From positions 1 through 64,000 of the forward strand of contig NZ_JBFRGR010000011.1 in the NCBI RefSeq assembly GCF_052115445.1: a stretch of DNA of 64,000 nt, read 5' to 3'. This document shows positions 1-9,037 of the stretch, piece after piece. Origin of the DNA: Paenibacillus_E sp052115445 (GTDB lineage: Bacteria > Bacillota > Bacilli > Paenibacillales > NBRC-103111). The stretch's first letter is position 1. Every line of letters begins with the position of its first letter. The position numbers were made by a program, and so were the translations under genes. Below the pieces are notes generated by a model that saw nothing but the letters and a program-made list of their open reading frames with translations, was not told where the DNA came from and did not search any database.

Positions 1-365
1 TATGTTCGAATACATTGAACTTTTTTATAATCGTAAAAGGATCCATGGTTCTTTGGGTTACCTTTCACCCGTTCGATTCGAAGAAAACTACTATAAAAGT
101 GTTGGTTAATTCTCTTAGCAGGTGTCTACTTTCTTGACAGAGGTCCATTTTTCCATTTAATTTCCATTCGCAGGGTGAGCTAGTCCCTCAGCGCGAAAAG
201 TTGATCCCAAGCACAAATATCTATAGATATTTCATTATTTATGTGGAAAAATCCACTAGAAATGACCCAATGAATTTATAGTTTCTTCTATAATTTTTTA
301 AGGGTTTTTCCTATGAAAACTTATATGATAAGTTTATAAGATTGATGTAAAGGAGTGAAGCAAAC
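1..365. other. Intergenic region upstream of the sugar importer
   Basis: I see no coding frame that I can support here. The stretch is AT-rich and presumably holds the promoter of the lplB-like gene. A consensus-like -35 (TTGACA, 134-139) has only a weak -10 at 17 bp spacing (157-162). A good TATAAT occurs at 289-294 but lacks a convincing -35. An operator-like palindrome lies at 317-335. A strong Shine-Dalgarno (AAGGAG, 350-355) precedes the first gene. Confidence 0.5.
317..335. promoter_or_regulatory. Perfect palindrome, possible operator
   Basis: AAACTTAT-ATG-ATAAGTTT is a perfect 8+8 bp inverted repeat with a 3-nt centre. It lies about 20 bp downstream of a TATAAT at 289-294 and 30 bp before the first start codon. 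The placement suits a repressor or AraC-type operator, or an mRNA 5' hairpin. No regulator gene is visible nearby, so the partner is unknown. Confidence 0.35.
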
Positions 366-1331
366 ATGAATGGGAATATTATTAAAACTCCTAAAATCCA
401 GATGACACAAAGTGAATTAGATGCCTTGCGACTAAAACGCCGAAGAAGGCTGAAGCAGAATATTCCTTTGTTTATCATGCTGGTCCCTGTAATTGCTTAC
501 TATATTTTATTCAAATATTGGCCAATGGGCGGACTTGTTATCGCTTTCAAAAACTACAACTTCGCTGACGGAATTTTAAACAGCCCTTGGGTGGGATTGA
601 AGAATTTCCACATTCTCTTCTCTAGCTCAAATACGCTCCAAATTATGTGGAATACGTTTTGGTTGAGTTTTCTGAGTTTGGTGTTCGGGTTCCCAATGCC
701 GATATTCCTTGCTATTTTGCTGAATGAGGTAAGAAAATCTTGGTTCAAACGATGGGTACAAACGATTGTCTATCTACCGCATTTCTTCTCATGGGTTATT
801 GTTTCCGGCATCGTGTTGTCTCTATTCGCAACAGATTATGGTTCGATTAATAAGGTGCTTGCCTTGTTCGGTATGGAACCGATTAACTTCCTCTATGAAT
901 CCAATTCATGGTTAGCCATTTTTGTGGGATCAGGCATTTGGAAAGAAATGGGCTTCAGTACCATCATCTACTTAGCTGCACTAACGACGATTGATCCTTC
1001 ACTTTATGAATCAGCTGCAATGGATGGGGCTGCGAAGTGGCGGCAAATGTGGCACGTCACAATTCCAGGCATTCGTCACACGATTATCTTATTGCTCATC
1101 TTAGCGATGGGGAAGATTATGGAAGTAGGTTTTGACCAAGTATATAACCTACAGAACGCTGGGGTAGCGGATGTATCGGAAGTCATAAGTACGTATATTT
1201 ATAAAATTGGCTTGGGCAATGCACAGTTTAGTTTAACAACAGCAATGGGATTCTTTGAATCCATTATTAGTTGCAGTCTCGTGTTAATAGCTAATCGGAT
1301 CGCGAAGAAATTCGATCAGGCACTCTTCTAG
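366..1331 (+). CDS. LplB-type sugar ABC transporter permease
   Basis: Integral membrane permease of the carbohydrate-uptake ABC family (MalF/LplB-like). The 321-residue protein has a basic cytoplasmic N-terminus (KRRRRLK, about 24-30), then roughly six membrane helices. The EAA loop that docks the ATPase is clear at about 215-235 (ESAAMDGAAKWRQMWHVTIP). It pairs with the LplC-like permease 45 bp downstream and with the lipoprotein binding protein after that. No ATPase gene is in the cluster, which is normal for this family because a shared MsmX-type ATPase serves many importers. The substrate is probably an oligosaccharide or uronide, judging from the GH105-type and GH43-type enzymes in the same locus; that part is inference. 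Confidence 0.93.
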   Translation: MNGNIIKTPKIQMTQSELDALRLKRRRRLKQNIPLFIMLVPVIAYYILFKYWPMGGLVIAFKNYNFADGILNSPWVGLKNFHILFSSSNTLQIMWNTFWLSFLSLVFGFPMPIFLAILLNEVRKSWFKRWVQTIVYLPHFFSWVIVSGIVLSLFATDYGSINKVLALFGMEPINFLYESNSWLAIFVGSGIWKEMGFSTIIYLAALTTIDPSLYESAAMDGAAKWRQMWHVTIPGIRHTIILLLILAMGKIMEVGFDQVYNLQNAGVADVSEVISTYIYKIGLGNAQFSLTTAMGFFESIISCSLVLIANRIAKKFDQALF

Positions 1332-1376
1332 AATCATGTAGGTATCAAGTTTAACATCCGTGGAAGGAGGATTTAT

Positions 1377-2249
1377 ATGAAAGCGACAAACGGAGAAAAA
1401 ATATTTTATGCAATCAATTATTTCGTACTCGGATTAATCGCCTTAACGTGCATTCTGCCATTTATTCATATTATAGCCNTATCGCTAAGCGAACGGTCAG
1501 CTGTTGAATCAGGTCATGTCTTCTTCTGGCCAGTGGGCTTAGAGTTAACAGCCTATAAAATATTCTTCATCGCCAGCCCTGCTTGGAGTGCTTTTAAAAA
1601 TAGTATCATCATCACGGTGATTGGTGTGGTATTGAGTTTGTTGGGTACGATTTTAGCAGCCTATCCGTTGTCTAGATCATATTTAATGGGTCGACGCTAT
1701 CTGGTTCTGGGTATGGTGTTCACTATGCTGTTCTCGGGGGGGTTGATTCCCACCTATCTGGTGATTAAGAACATGCACCTTATTGACTCCTATTGGGCTT
1801 TATGGCTCTCCGGATTCATCAGTACCTACAACATGCTTCTTATGAAAAGTTATTTCGAGAATATTCCATATGAAGTGCAGGAAGCTGCACGAATTGATGG
1901 GTGTAACGATACTTCCTTACTTATTCGGATCATCTTGCCGCTCTCTCTTNCTATGCTGGCTACGCTTGCGTTGTTCTATGGAATTGGGTTCTGGAATTCA
2001 TTTATGAATGTGCTCATGTACATCAATCAAAGTGAGATGATGAACTTAACCGTAGTTGTCCAAGGGATGTTGCAGAAGAATGATTTGTTGAACTCTCCTT
2101 CGCTTAATTTAGAGGAACAAGCAACCGTTGCAACGGAGATGGTGAAAGCAGTCGGTGTTGTTGTCATGGTTGTACCAATGCTGGTCGTATATCCTTTCTT
2201 GCAAAAGTATTTTGTCAAGGGAGTTATGCTAGGATCTGTTAAAGGTTAA
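1377..2249 (+). CDS. LplC-type sugar ABC transporter permease
   Basis: Second permease (MalG/LplC-like) of the importer, 290 residues with about six membrane helices. The EAA loop lies at about 165-188 (YEVQEAARIDGCNDTSLL) and the C-terminus ends in the family signature FVKGVMLGSVKG. AAGGAGG precedes the ATG. Two unresolved bases (1479 and 1950) give unknown residues at about 35 and 192; both fall in an otherwise continuous frame, so the gene is intact. A small terminator-like hairpin separates it from the binding-protein gene. Confidence 0.93.
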   Translation: MKATNGEKIFYAINYFVLGLIALTCILPFIHIIAXSLSERSAVESGHVFFWPVGLELTAYKIFFIASPAWSAFKNSIIITVIGVVLSLLGTILAAYPLSRSYLMGRRYLVLGMVFTMLFSGGLIPTYLVIKNMHLIDSYWALWLSGFISTYNMLLMKSYFENIPYEVQEAARIDGCNDTSLLIRIILPLSLXMLATLALFYGIGFWNSFMNVLMYINQSEMMNLTVVVQGMLQKNDLLNSPSLNLEEQATVATEMVKAVGVVVMVVPMLVVYPFLQKYFVKGVMLGSVKG

Positions 2250-2273
2250 AAACAGGTGTTCCNGTTTTTTTAA
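2247..2273 (+). terminator. Short intercistronic terminator or attenuator
   Basis: AAAACAGG-tgtt-CCnGTTTT followed by a T tract. If the N at 2263 is T, the stem is a perfect 8 bp palindrome. It lies between the permease and binding-protein genes and could set their relative expression. Confidence 0.5.
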
Positions 2274-2308
2274 GCGTTAATATAAAACATTCTAGGGGGA
2301 AAATGCAC

Positions 2309-3979
2309 ATGGAAAACAAGAAACTATGGCTTGGAATGTCAGTAGGGGTAGTCGCATTAGGGGCAACATTAGTTGGTTGCAGCAGCGACAAAAAAGAAGA
2401 AGCATCAACTGCGCCAAACACTTCAAGTAAGCCAGCCGCAGCAACACCAGCTAAGCGCGGAGATGTTTCGGTCACCATTTATGATCGGGGAGGTGTCCCA
2501 GCATCGGAGGGCACCTATGAAGAGAATCGCTGGACCAAGTTCATTAACCAAAATGGACCTGCCAATGTAAAGCAAGTCCCAATCCTACGTAGTGATTCTA
2601 CGAAAAAATTGAATGTTCTGTTTGCTTCCGGTTCTGCTCCGGATATCATCAACGAGTATAATACACCATTCAGAGGCAGTTTGTATGACCAAAAACAACT
2701 AATGCCTATCGACAATATCTTGCAATACATGCCCGAATACCAGAAATTACTTACCCAATATCCACAGTTGAAAAAAGCAGGGACTAAGCCAGATGGCAAG
2801 CTTTACGAGATTGGTAAGGTAAAAGAAGCGGTAGCTGCGCATGTACTTTACATTCGTACAGACTGGTTGAAAAAGCTGAATCTAAGTATGCCGACAACAA
2901 CGGAAGAATTATATACGGTGGCGAAGGCGTTTGTTGAGCAAGATCCAGATGGCAATGGCAAGAAAGATACGTACGGCATGAACATGAGCACGTATTCCGA
3001 GCAGGCCATCAATGAGATATTCGGCGAGAGTTCTTCAGCAACATTGCTTGCTTGGGATATTAAGGATGGTAAAGTTGTCCGTGCATGGGACAAAGAACAG
3101 GCTTCCCTTACTTTTAAGAAGAGTCTCTATGATGCTGGCATTGTAGACAAAGATTATATTAATGATAAAGACGGTAATAAGGCCAAGCAGGACTTCCTGA
3201 ATGGAAAAATGGGGATCTTCGTCAAGTTTTCCCAGGATCTTGACTTAGCTACTTTCAAAAAGAACAACCCTACTGGGGAAGTGGCGCCATTAGGCTATCC
3301 GAAATCCCCAATGGGAACATTCACGGGTGCCTTCGATAATCCAGTTCAAATGACAACAGTTGTGAATGCGAAGGCGAAGGACCCAGAAGCGGTAGGACGC
3401 TATCTTGACTTCATGATGAAGCCGGAAAATGCTCGTAAAATGATCTTCGGCGACGAAGGAACTCACTGGAAAAAAGCAGCAAACGGCTGTCCGCAAGTTA
3501 TAGATCCAGATAAGTCGAAAAATGAGGTTGCTTATGCTTTAGATTACGCCATGTTCTTCTCATCTGGTGTGGATAAATGTAATTATGTCTTGAGCGGTCT
3601 ATCTAATCCTGATTTGTTGCCTGAACAAAAAGCCTACTTGCAATTGTTTCAAGCTGCTCAGAAGATCTACTTCGATCCAGCAAGAGAGTATCCAGGGATT
3701 ACACTAGGGGATCATATGCCTGTGTTTCCTGCCGATCTTAATGTTATTAATACAACCATTCTTAAAGAGAAAAACGATTTCTTCGTTAAGGCTATTCTTA
3801 GCGGTGCTAAATACTCACCAGAACAAGCGATTAACGATTCAAAAGCAGCTTGGGATAAAGCAGGCGGCAAACAGCTTGAGGATTTCATGAACAAATGGTA
3901 TTCAGAGAACAAAGATACAGCTTTCCTTGCTAAAGATGCGAAGGAAATTGTAAAACAACAAATGGAGTTTGTGAAGTAA
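2309..3979 (+). CDS. Extracellular solute-binding lipoprotein (LplA-type)
   Basis: Sugar-binding component of the importer, anchored outside the membrane. The lipobox is LVGC with the lipidated Cys at residue 24, followed by a Ser/Ala/Pro-rich linker. A calcium-loop motif, DPDGNGKKD (about 212-220), is typical of the large (about 550 residue) LplA-like proteins. I place the start at 2309 rather than the in-frame ATG at 2303, because AGGGGGA at 2294-2300 is 8 nt from 2309 but only 2 nt from 2303. The length of 556 residues is usual. The gene is followed by a nested stem-loop that may protect its mRNA. Confidence 0.93.
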   Translation: MENKKLWLGMSVGVVALGATLVGCSSDKKEEASTAPNTSSKPAAATPAKRGDVSVTIYDRGGVPASEGTYEENRWTKFINQNGPANVKQVPILRSDSTKKLNVLFASGSAPDIINEYNTPFRGSLYDQKQLMPIDNILQYMPEYQKLLTQYPQLKKAGTKPDGKLYEIGKVKEAVAAHVLYIRTDWLKKLNLSMPTTTEELYTVAKAFVEQDPDGNGKKDTYGMNMSTYSEQAINEIFGESSSATLLAWDIKDGKVVRAWDKEQASLTFKKSLYDAGIVDKDYINDKDGNKAKQDFLNGKMGIFVKFSQDLDLATFKKNNPTGEVAPLGYPKSPMGTFTGAFDNPVQMTTVVNAKAKDPEAVGRYLDFMMKPENARKMIFGDEGTHWKKAANGCPQVIDPDKSKNEVAYALDYAMFFSSGVDKCNYVLSGLSNPDLLPEQKAYLQLFQAAQKIYFDPAREYPGITLGDHMPVFPADLNVINTTILKEKNDFFVKAILSGAKYSPEQAINDSKAAWDKAGGKQLEDFMNKWYSENKDTAFLAKDAKEIVKQQMEFVK

Positions 3980-3991
3980 TCGTACCTTAGA

Positions 3992-4053
3992 GAAGCTGGA
4001 TATCGATTAGGACTGCCTGCATGTCAGGCAGCTTCTCGATGTCCAGCATCTTC
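3992..4053 (+). other. Nested intercistronic stem-loop
   Basis: The outer arms GAAGCTGGATATCGA (3992-4006) and TCGATGTCCAGC (4036-4047) pair with one bulge, and the inner arms CTGCCTG (4013-4019) and CAGGCAG (4025-4031) form a second hairpin. No strong T tract follows (ttctttaatag). It resembles 3' structures that stabilise abundant binding-protein mRNA, or a partial terminator before the oxidoreductase genes. Confidence 0.5.
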
Positions 4054-4097
4054 TTTAATAGGGAGATATCAGCAATACATCATGGGAGGAACTAACA

Positions 4098-5177
4098 GTG
4101 AACAAAGTGAAAGTAGCCATCATCGGTTGTGGCGGCATTGCAACGGGGAAACATTTACCCAGCTTAAGCAAAATTGAGCAAGTCGAAATTATCGGTTTTT
4201 TTGATATTTTTCCGGCAAGTGCACATAAGGCAGCTGAGAAATTTGGCGCACCTGGAGCCAGAGTCTATGATGATTACCGCGAATTACTCGCAGACCCAAC
4301 GATTGATGTGGTTCACATCTGTACACCGAATGATACACATGCCGAAATCTCAATTGCGGCATTGGAAGCAGGCAAGCATGTGATGTGTGAGAAACCGATG
4401 GCCAAAACAGCCGCAGATGGTCGCCGCATGGTGGAAGCTGCGAAACGTACGGGTAAAAAATTAACAATTGGGTATAACAATCGGTTCCGTGCAGACAGTC
4501 AACATTTGAAACGAGTTATTGAAGATGGCGATTTAGGTGACATTTATTTTGCAAAAGCACATGCTGTTCGCAGACGTGGTGTTCCCACTTGGGGGGTATT
4601 CTTGGATGAAGAGAAACAAGGCGGCGGGCCGCTGATTGATATTGGAACGCATGCGCTCGATTTAACGCTTTGGTTAATGAATAACTATGAACCTAAGGTG
4701 GTGCTTGGCACCGCTTATCATAAACTTTCGCGTAAGGAAAATGCGGCAAATTCTTGGGGTCCCTGGGATCCAGAGAAGTTCAAAGTTGAGGATTCAGCTT
4801 TTGCTATGATCGTGATGAAAAATGGTGCGACCATTATGGTGGAAGCAAGCTGGGCGCTCAATACACTCGATACGAAGGAAGCGAAATGTACGCTTTGCGG
4901 TACCGAAGGCGGTGCCGATATGCAGGATGGCTTACGTATTAATGGCGAAAAGCATAGCCGCCTCTATGTGAACCACATGCAATTCGAAGCGAAAGGCGCA
5001 GATTTCTATGAAGGTAAGAAAGAAACGATGCAGGATAAAGAAATCCGTTTATGGATTAATGCCATCATCAATGATACAGAGCCGGTCGTGACACCAGAAC
5101 AATCCTGTGTCGTTTCTGAGATTCTTGAAGCGATCTATGAATCGAATCGCACGGGTAAAGCTGTCTATTTTGACTAA
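4098..5177 (+). CDS. Gfo/Idh/MocA family oxidoreductase
   Basis: NAD(P)-dependent sugar or polyol dehydrogenase, 359 residues, presumably cytosolic. The N-terminal Rossmann fold begins VAIIGCGGIA (6-15). The family EKP motif is at 98-100. The active-site DxGTH pattern is at 181-185 (DIGTH). GTG start with GGGAGG 7 nt upstream. It lies directly after the importer and 28 bp before a second member of the same family, so it probably oxidises or epimerises the imported sugar. The exact substrate cannot be told from sequence. Confidence 0.9.
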   Translation: MNKVKVAIIGCGGIATGKHLPSLSKIEQVEIIGFFDIFPASAHKAAEKFGAPGARVYDDYRELLADPTIDVVHICTPNDTHAEISIAALEAGKHVMCEKPMAKTAADGRRMVEAAKRTGKKLTIGYNNRFRADSQHLKRVIEDGDLGDIYFAKAHAVRRRGVPTWGVFLDEEKQGGGPLIDIGTHALDLTLWLMNNYEPKVVLGTAYHKLSRKENAANSWGPWDPEKFKVEDSAFAMIVMKNGATIMVEASWALNTLDTKEAKCTLCGTEGGADMQDGLRINGEKHSRLYVNHMQFEAKGADFYEGKKETMQDKEIRLWINAIINDTEPVVTPEQSCVVSEILEAIYESNRTGKAVYFD

Positions 5178-5205
5178 AACATTAGAAAAGAGGCGCAGTC
5201 GAACT

Positions 5206-6225
5206 ATGATGAAAGTAGCGATGTTGAGCTTCTGGCACGTCCATGCCAAAGATTATGCACGTCTAGCTGCCGAACATGCGGATACCGAAATTGTTGCTGT
5301 TTGGGATGAAATTGGGGAGCGAGGTCGAGTGAAGGCCGAGGAACTCGGTGTTCCCTTTTACAGAAACTTGGATGAGCTGTTGAGAAATCCTGAGATCGAT
5401 GCTGTTATTGTGGGTACGCCAACGAATCGACATCATGAGGTCATTATCGCAGCTGCCAGAGCAGGTAAGCACATATTCACGGAAAAAGTGGTAGCTACAA
5501 CCACCAAAGAATGCAAAGAAATACTTGCCGTAGTAGAGGAAACCGGGGTCAAGCTATCCGTGTCCTTACCGCGTCTTTACATGGGATTCGTACAAGCGGC
5601 GTTAACGTGTATCCGTGAAGGTCTCCTAGGCACGATTACCACTGTACGGATTCGACTTGCACATAATGGTGCGCTGCGAACAGACAAACATCCAAACGGA
5701 GCACTTCCATCTCATTTCTTCAACTTGGAGCAATGCGGTGGGGGAGCGCTGATGGACCTGGGGTGTCATCCGATGTACTTAGCTCGTTTGTTTCTAGGAT
5801 TACCAGAAAGCGTTAGTGCAAGCTTCGGCTACATCACCGATCGCGAAGTTGAAGATAGTGCGGTAGTCACATTACGTTATCCAAGCGGTGCACTGGGCAT
5901 TGTGGAAGCTGGATTTGTTAACAGCTATTCGCAATTTGATATGGAGATTCAAGGAACAGAAGGTAACCTTATGTATGCCCGAACGGACGATAAATTACGC
6001 ATCCGCAGCTCCAAAATGTCAGGTGAAGCAGCTGCAGGGTGGCAAGAGGTGACCGATTTACCAAAGCTGCCTTCTGCCTTCGAACAATGGGTATCCCATA
6101 TACAGCAAGGAACGATGGCGACAGAGAATATTGAACTTGCTTTTGATTTGACCCGTTTAATGGAAGCATCGACTTTATCCGCACGTTATGGTGCTGTGAT
6201 GAAGTTGAGTGACCTTTCAGAATAA
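5206..6225 (+). CDS. Gfo/Idh/MocA-like oxidoreductase with altered EKP motif
   Basis: Second member of the dehydrogenase family, 339 residues. I start at the ATG-ATG pair at 5206 because the longer frame would run inside the upstream gene and the family N-terminus (KVAMLSFWHVHAKDY) begins there. The usual glycine-rich GxGxxA loop is replaced by LSFWHVHA, and the EKP motif reads EKV at 93-95. A GGGALMDLGCHP stretch matches the catalytic Asp/His region. The loss of the Pro in EKP and the unusual nucleotide loop suggest a divergent subfamily. Weak Shine-Dalgarno (AAAAGAGG). Confidence 0.85.
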   Translation: MMKVAMLSFWHVHAKDYARLAAEHADTEIVAVWDEIGERGRVKAEELGVPFYRNLDELLRNPEIDAVIVGTPTNRHHEVIIAAARAGKHIFTEKVVATTTKECKEILAVVEETGVKLSVSLPRLYMGFVQAALTCIREGLLGTITTVRIRLAHNGALRTDKHPNGALPSHFFNLEQCGGGALMDLGCHPMYLARLFLGLPESVSASFGYITDREVEDSAVVTLRYPSGALGIVEAGFVNSYSQFDMEIQGTEGNLMYARTDDKLRIRSSKMSGEAAAGWQEVTDLPKLPSAFEQWVSHIQQGTMATENIELAFDLTRLMEASTLSARYGAVMKLSDLSE

Positions 6226-6233
6226 AACCGTAT

Positions 6234-6296
6234 CCCAAGGAAAGGCCAGAGCATCCCCTTCAGAGCAGTAAGGGAATTCTGACCTTTCTTTCAATA
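6234..6296 (+). other. Intercistronic stem-loop
   Basis: AAGGAAAGGCCAGA (about 6238-6251) pairs imperfectly (12 of 14) with TCTGACCTTTCTTT (about 6279-6292). AT-rich sequence follows and then the Shine-Dalgarno of the next gene. It may be an attenuator or processing site inside the catabolic operon. Confidence 0.4.
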
Positions 6297-6322
6297 TAGA
6301 AAAATTTTTAGGAGGAAGAGAC

Positions 6323-7270
6323 ATGATCGATAAAGGGGAATATTCCTTTTCAACCTGTTGGAACATCAAGAAGCACACGGTAGGACGTGGCATGATTGAG
6401 GAAATTAAAGAACTGGGCTTTCGCAATGTTGAGCTTAACTATAACGTTACGGAAGAAATGATGACAACGATTGAGCCGATGATTGAGAAGGGTGAGATTG
6501 GTGTATCCAGTGTGCACAACGTTTTCCCATTCATCAATGATAAGGATTATGATACAGATTCCGTCATGCTGGGGTTCGATGATGAAGCGAAGCGTAAGCG
6601 TTCCGTGGAGTTACTAATCCGTTCTATGGAATATGCCAACCGATATGGGGCCAAAGCTGTGGTCGTGCACCCAGGTGAAGTACCTTTTGACTATAACATT
6701 GATGTGGATTTGAAAAGGCTTTATCGAGATCACGGCAAGGATTCACCGGAGTACCAGAAACTGTGGAGCGTCATGATCGAAAGACGAGATCGTTTGAGTC
6801 CATTGTATACGCAAAGAATTCAAGAAAGTTTGGAGATTGTAAGCGAGCATGCGGCTCGAAAAGGCTGGAATGTCGCAATCGGCATTGAAACTCGCTCTAG
6901 ATCGTATCAGATGCCTTCTTTGATGGAAGCGAAGACGATCTGCGAAAACTTGGCAGGCAGTCCTGTATATTTATGGTACGATATCGGCCATGCGATGATG
7001 ATGGACCGAATGGGCTTATACGATAATCTCAAAGAACTGCAAGAAGTGAAGAAATATATTTATGGTGTACACATCCATGAAACGCTGGAACTTGCCGATC
7101 ATTGGTGTCCTTATGTTCANAGCAAGGACCTACACTATTTCGACCATTTCCTAGAAGCCATCGATTATGCCAAAGTGAAAGTATATGAATTAAAAGCGCT
7201 ATGCGAGCCGAATGAAATTCATGAGAGTCACAACCTCATCACAAGTAAAATCGCAGCTAGGAAAGGGTAA
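6323..7270 (+). CDS. Sugar phosphate isomerase/epimerase (xylose-isomerase-like TIM barrel)
   Basis: AP endonuclease 2 / xylose isomerase-like TIM-barrel protein, 315 residues. Family landmarks in order: VELNYNV near the first strands, VVHPGE, GIETRSRSYQ with the metal-ligand Glu, WYDIGHAM with the Asp/His ligands, and GVHIHETL near the end. These metal-dependent enzymes isomerise or epimerise ketoses or inositol intermediates. GGAGG precedes the ATG. The N at 7120 makes residue 266 unknown. It sits between the two oxidoreductases and the glycan hydrolases, so a role downstream of the dehydrogenases is likely; the substrate is unknown. Confidence 0.87.
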   Translation: MIDKGEYSFSTCWNIKKHTVGRGMIEEIKELGFRNVELNYNVTEEMMTTIEPMIEKGEIGVSSVHNVFPFINDKDYDTDSVMLGFDDEAKRKRSVELLIRSMEYANRYGAKAVVVHPGEVPFDYNIDVDLKRLYRDHGKDSPEYQKLWSVMIERRDRLSPLYTQRIQESLEIVSEHAARKGWNVAIGIETRSRSYQMPSLMEAKTICENLAGSPVYLWYDIGHAMMMDRMGLYDNLKELQEVKKYIYGVHIHETLELADHWCPYVXSKDLHYFDHFLEAIDYAKVKVYELKALCEPNEIHESHNLITSKIAARKG

Positions 7271-7280
7271 GGTGACCTAC

Positions 7281-9023
7281 GTGGATCCTATTTATAATCG
7301 CTTAGTTAGCTTGAATGATGAATTAACGGAAGCTACGCTTCTGGGGCAGATTCTTGATCCGCAATCCAAATATTACGGTGGTATTATGGATGAAACGGGC
7401 ATTGCCCGGGCGAATCACATGAGTACACCGCGAATGATAGCTGGCTGGGCGTCTGCTTTGGTGAACCCGGATTCTCGCTATTATCAGGATAGCTTGCTAT
7501 TGAACGCATTGGATAAAGCGGTGGCGTTCATGCTGAACAGACAACATGCGGATGGTACGGTTTCACTGGGTTCTACGAATTATAATTCTCCCCCCGATAC
7601 CGCGTTCGTAGTCGGTGGTGTGACACAAATGTACCAACTGCTTAACAAACACGACTGGGCTGAACTTGAGCCAGTGACAGTTAAGCTGAAGCTCTTCTTA
7701 GAGCGCACGATACCAGCCATGCTGACTGGTGGTTGTCACACGCCGAATCATCGATGGGTGCTTACCGCTGCACTATGTCTATTATTTGAAATTTTCCCAC
7801 AGCACGAGTTGATCGCACGAGCGGAAGACTGGTTAGCTGAAGGATTAGATATTACCGAAGATGGGGAATGGACAGAGCGCAGCAACGGGATCTATAACGC
7901 AGTTAGCAATATTGCCCTTTATCATACGGGTCGTTTGATGAACCGTCCTGAACTGATCGCATGTGTGCGAAGTAATCTTCGTATGATGATGTACTTAATT
8001 CACCCGTCTGGTGAAGTGGTAACGGACTACTCAGGACGTCAGGATTTCGGTCAGACTGCTACGATGGCGAACTACTTTCCGATTTATCGCTTAATGGCGG
8101 CGCATGATCAGGATCCCATCTTTGCGGCCATGGCCGATTATGCGGGATCCTACATCACAGGCTTCTACGAAGGCGTGAACAACCATCCGCTGATGAGTAT
8201 TCTCGTTTATCCCGAAGCGGATATATCTCACATTGAACGAGCACCGCTGCTTGATCGATATGTGAAAATGATAAATGCCGAGCATCCTATGAAGGAACAT
8301 TTGCAGCAAATCGATGCGGTTGGCCATCATATGCACATCCAGCATAGCAGCATGCATCTCACTTTCGGAGCTCCGTTGGTTCGGATTCGTGAACTGGATC
8401 AAAGTGTAACGATCATGTCGCAGACGCCATCCTTCTTCTCGTTGCGCCATGGGAAAGCAAGGTTACTCGGTGTCAAATTGTCTACTTCGTTCTCACCAGG
8501 CATTGTGAAGTTCACGAATCTGACAGCGAGCGAAGGTGGATATAAGCTGGATACGGTGTTGGAAAAAGGCTATAACGGTCCGATTCCGCGTCATTTGCTG
8601 CCTGCAGGGACGGAGGGTTCAACCATCAGTCCGTGGTATTTGCTACCGCATCAGCATCGGCCGATGACTCATTTGCAGAAGCTTGAACTGCAAGCGGAAA
8701 TAGTGAACACAGGAGACTCCGAATGGACGATCCACGTATCGTCTGATGAGCGGGAGGACGTTTTCGCGCAAGTGACCTTCATTTTCGGAAATGAAGGTGC
8801 GGTGAGTGGCGATGATTTGCTGGCAGGGGAAGAAGGCAAGTACTTCCCGCGAAGCGGTTCGATGACGTACGAAGCAGAGGGAGATGTTATTGAAATTTCT
8901 TCAGGTGCCTATGAACATATCCTGCCTATCGTTCGTGAAGATCAACATCCACCAGGATGCCAATATGTCCATATCAACTTGGTTACACCTTATGATCGGA
9001 CGTTCAAGATCCGTCTACTGTAG
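7281..9023 (+). CDS. Unrecognised protein of the polysaccharide locus, probable alpha/alpha-toroid
   Basis: A 580-residue protein without a signal peptide that I cannot assign to a family with confidence. The first 330 residues look all-helical with repeated aromatic-rich segments (GWASALVNPDSRYYQDSLLL, HTPNHRWVLTAALCLLFEIF, GEWTERSNGIYNAVSNIALY), as in alpha/alpha-toroid lyases and hydrolases. The rest looks beta-rich, giving the layout of heparinase-like lyases. I choose GTG 7281: TAAGGTGA at 7268-7275 overlaps the upstream stop and is 5 nt away. Earlier in-frame starts lie inside the previous gene. GTG 7272 is the alternative. Confidence 0.8.
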   Translation: MDPIYNRLVSLNDELTEATLLGQILDPQSKYYGGIMDETGIARANHMSTPRMIAGWASALVNPDSRYYQDSLLLNALDKAVAFMLNRQHADGTVSLGSTNYNSPPDTAFVVGGVTQMYQLLNKHDWAELEPVTVKLKLFLERTIPAMLTGGCHTPNHRWVLTAALCLLFEIFPQHELIARAEDWLAEGLDITEDGEWTERSNGIYNAVSNIALYHTGRLMNRPELIACVRSNLRMMMYLIHPSGEVVTDYSGRQDFGQTATMANYFPIYRLMAAHDQDPIFAAMADYAGSYITGFYEGVNNHPLMSILVYPEADISHIERAPLLDRYVKMINAEHPMKEHLQQIDAVGHHMHIQHSSMHLTFGAPLVRIRELDQSVTIMSQTPSFFSLRHGKARLLGVKLSTSFSPGIVKFTNLTASEGGYKLDTVLEKGYNGPIPRHLLPAGTEGSTISPWYLLPHQHRPMTHLQKLELQAEIVNTGDSEWTIHVSSDEREDVFAQVTFIFGNEGAVSGDDLLAGEEGKYFPRSGSMTYEAEGDVIEISSGAYEHILPIVREDQHPPGCQYVHINLVTPYDRTFKIRLL

Positions 9024-9037
9024 AAAGGGAGTTCGTT

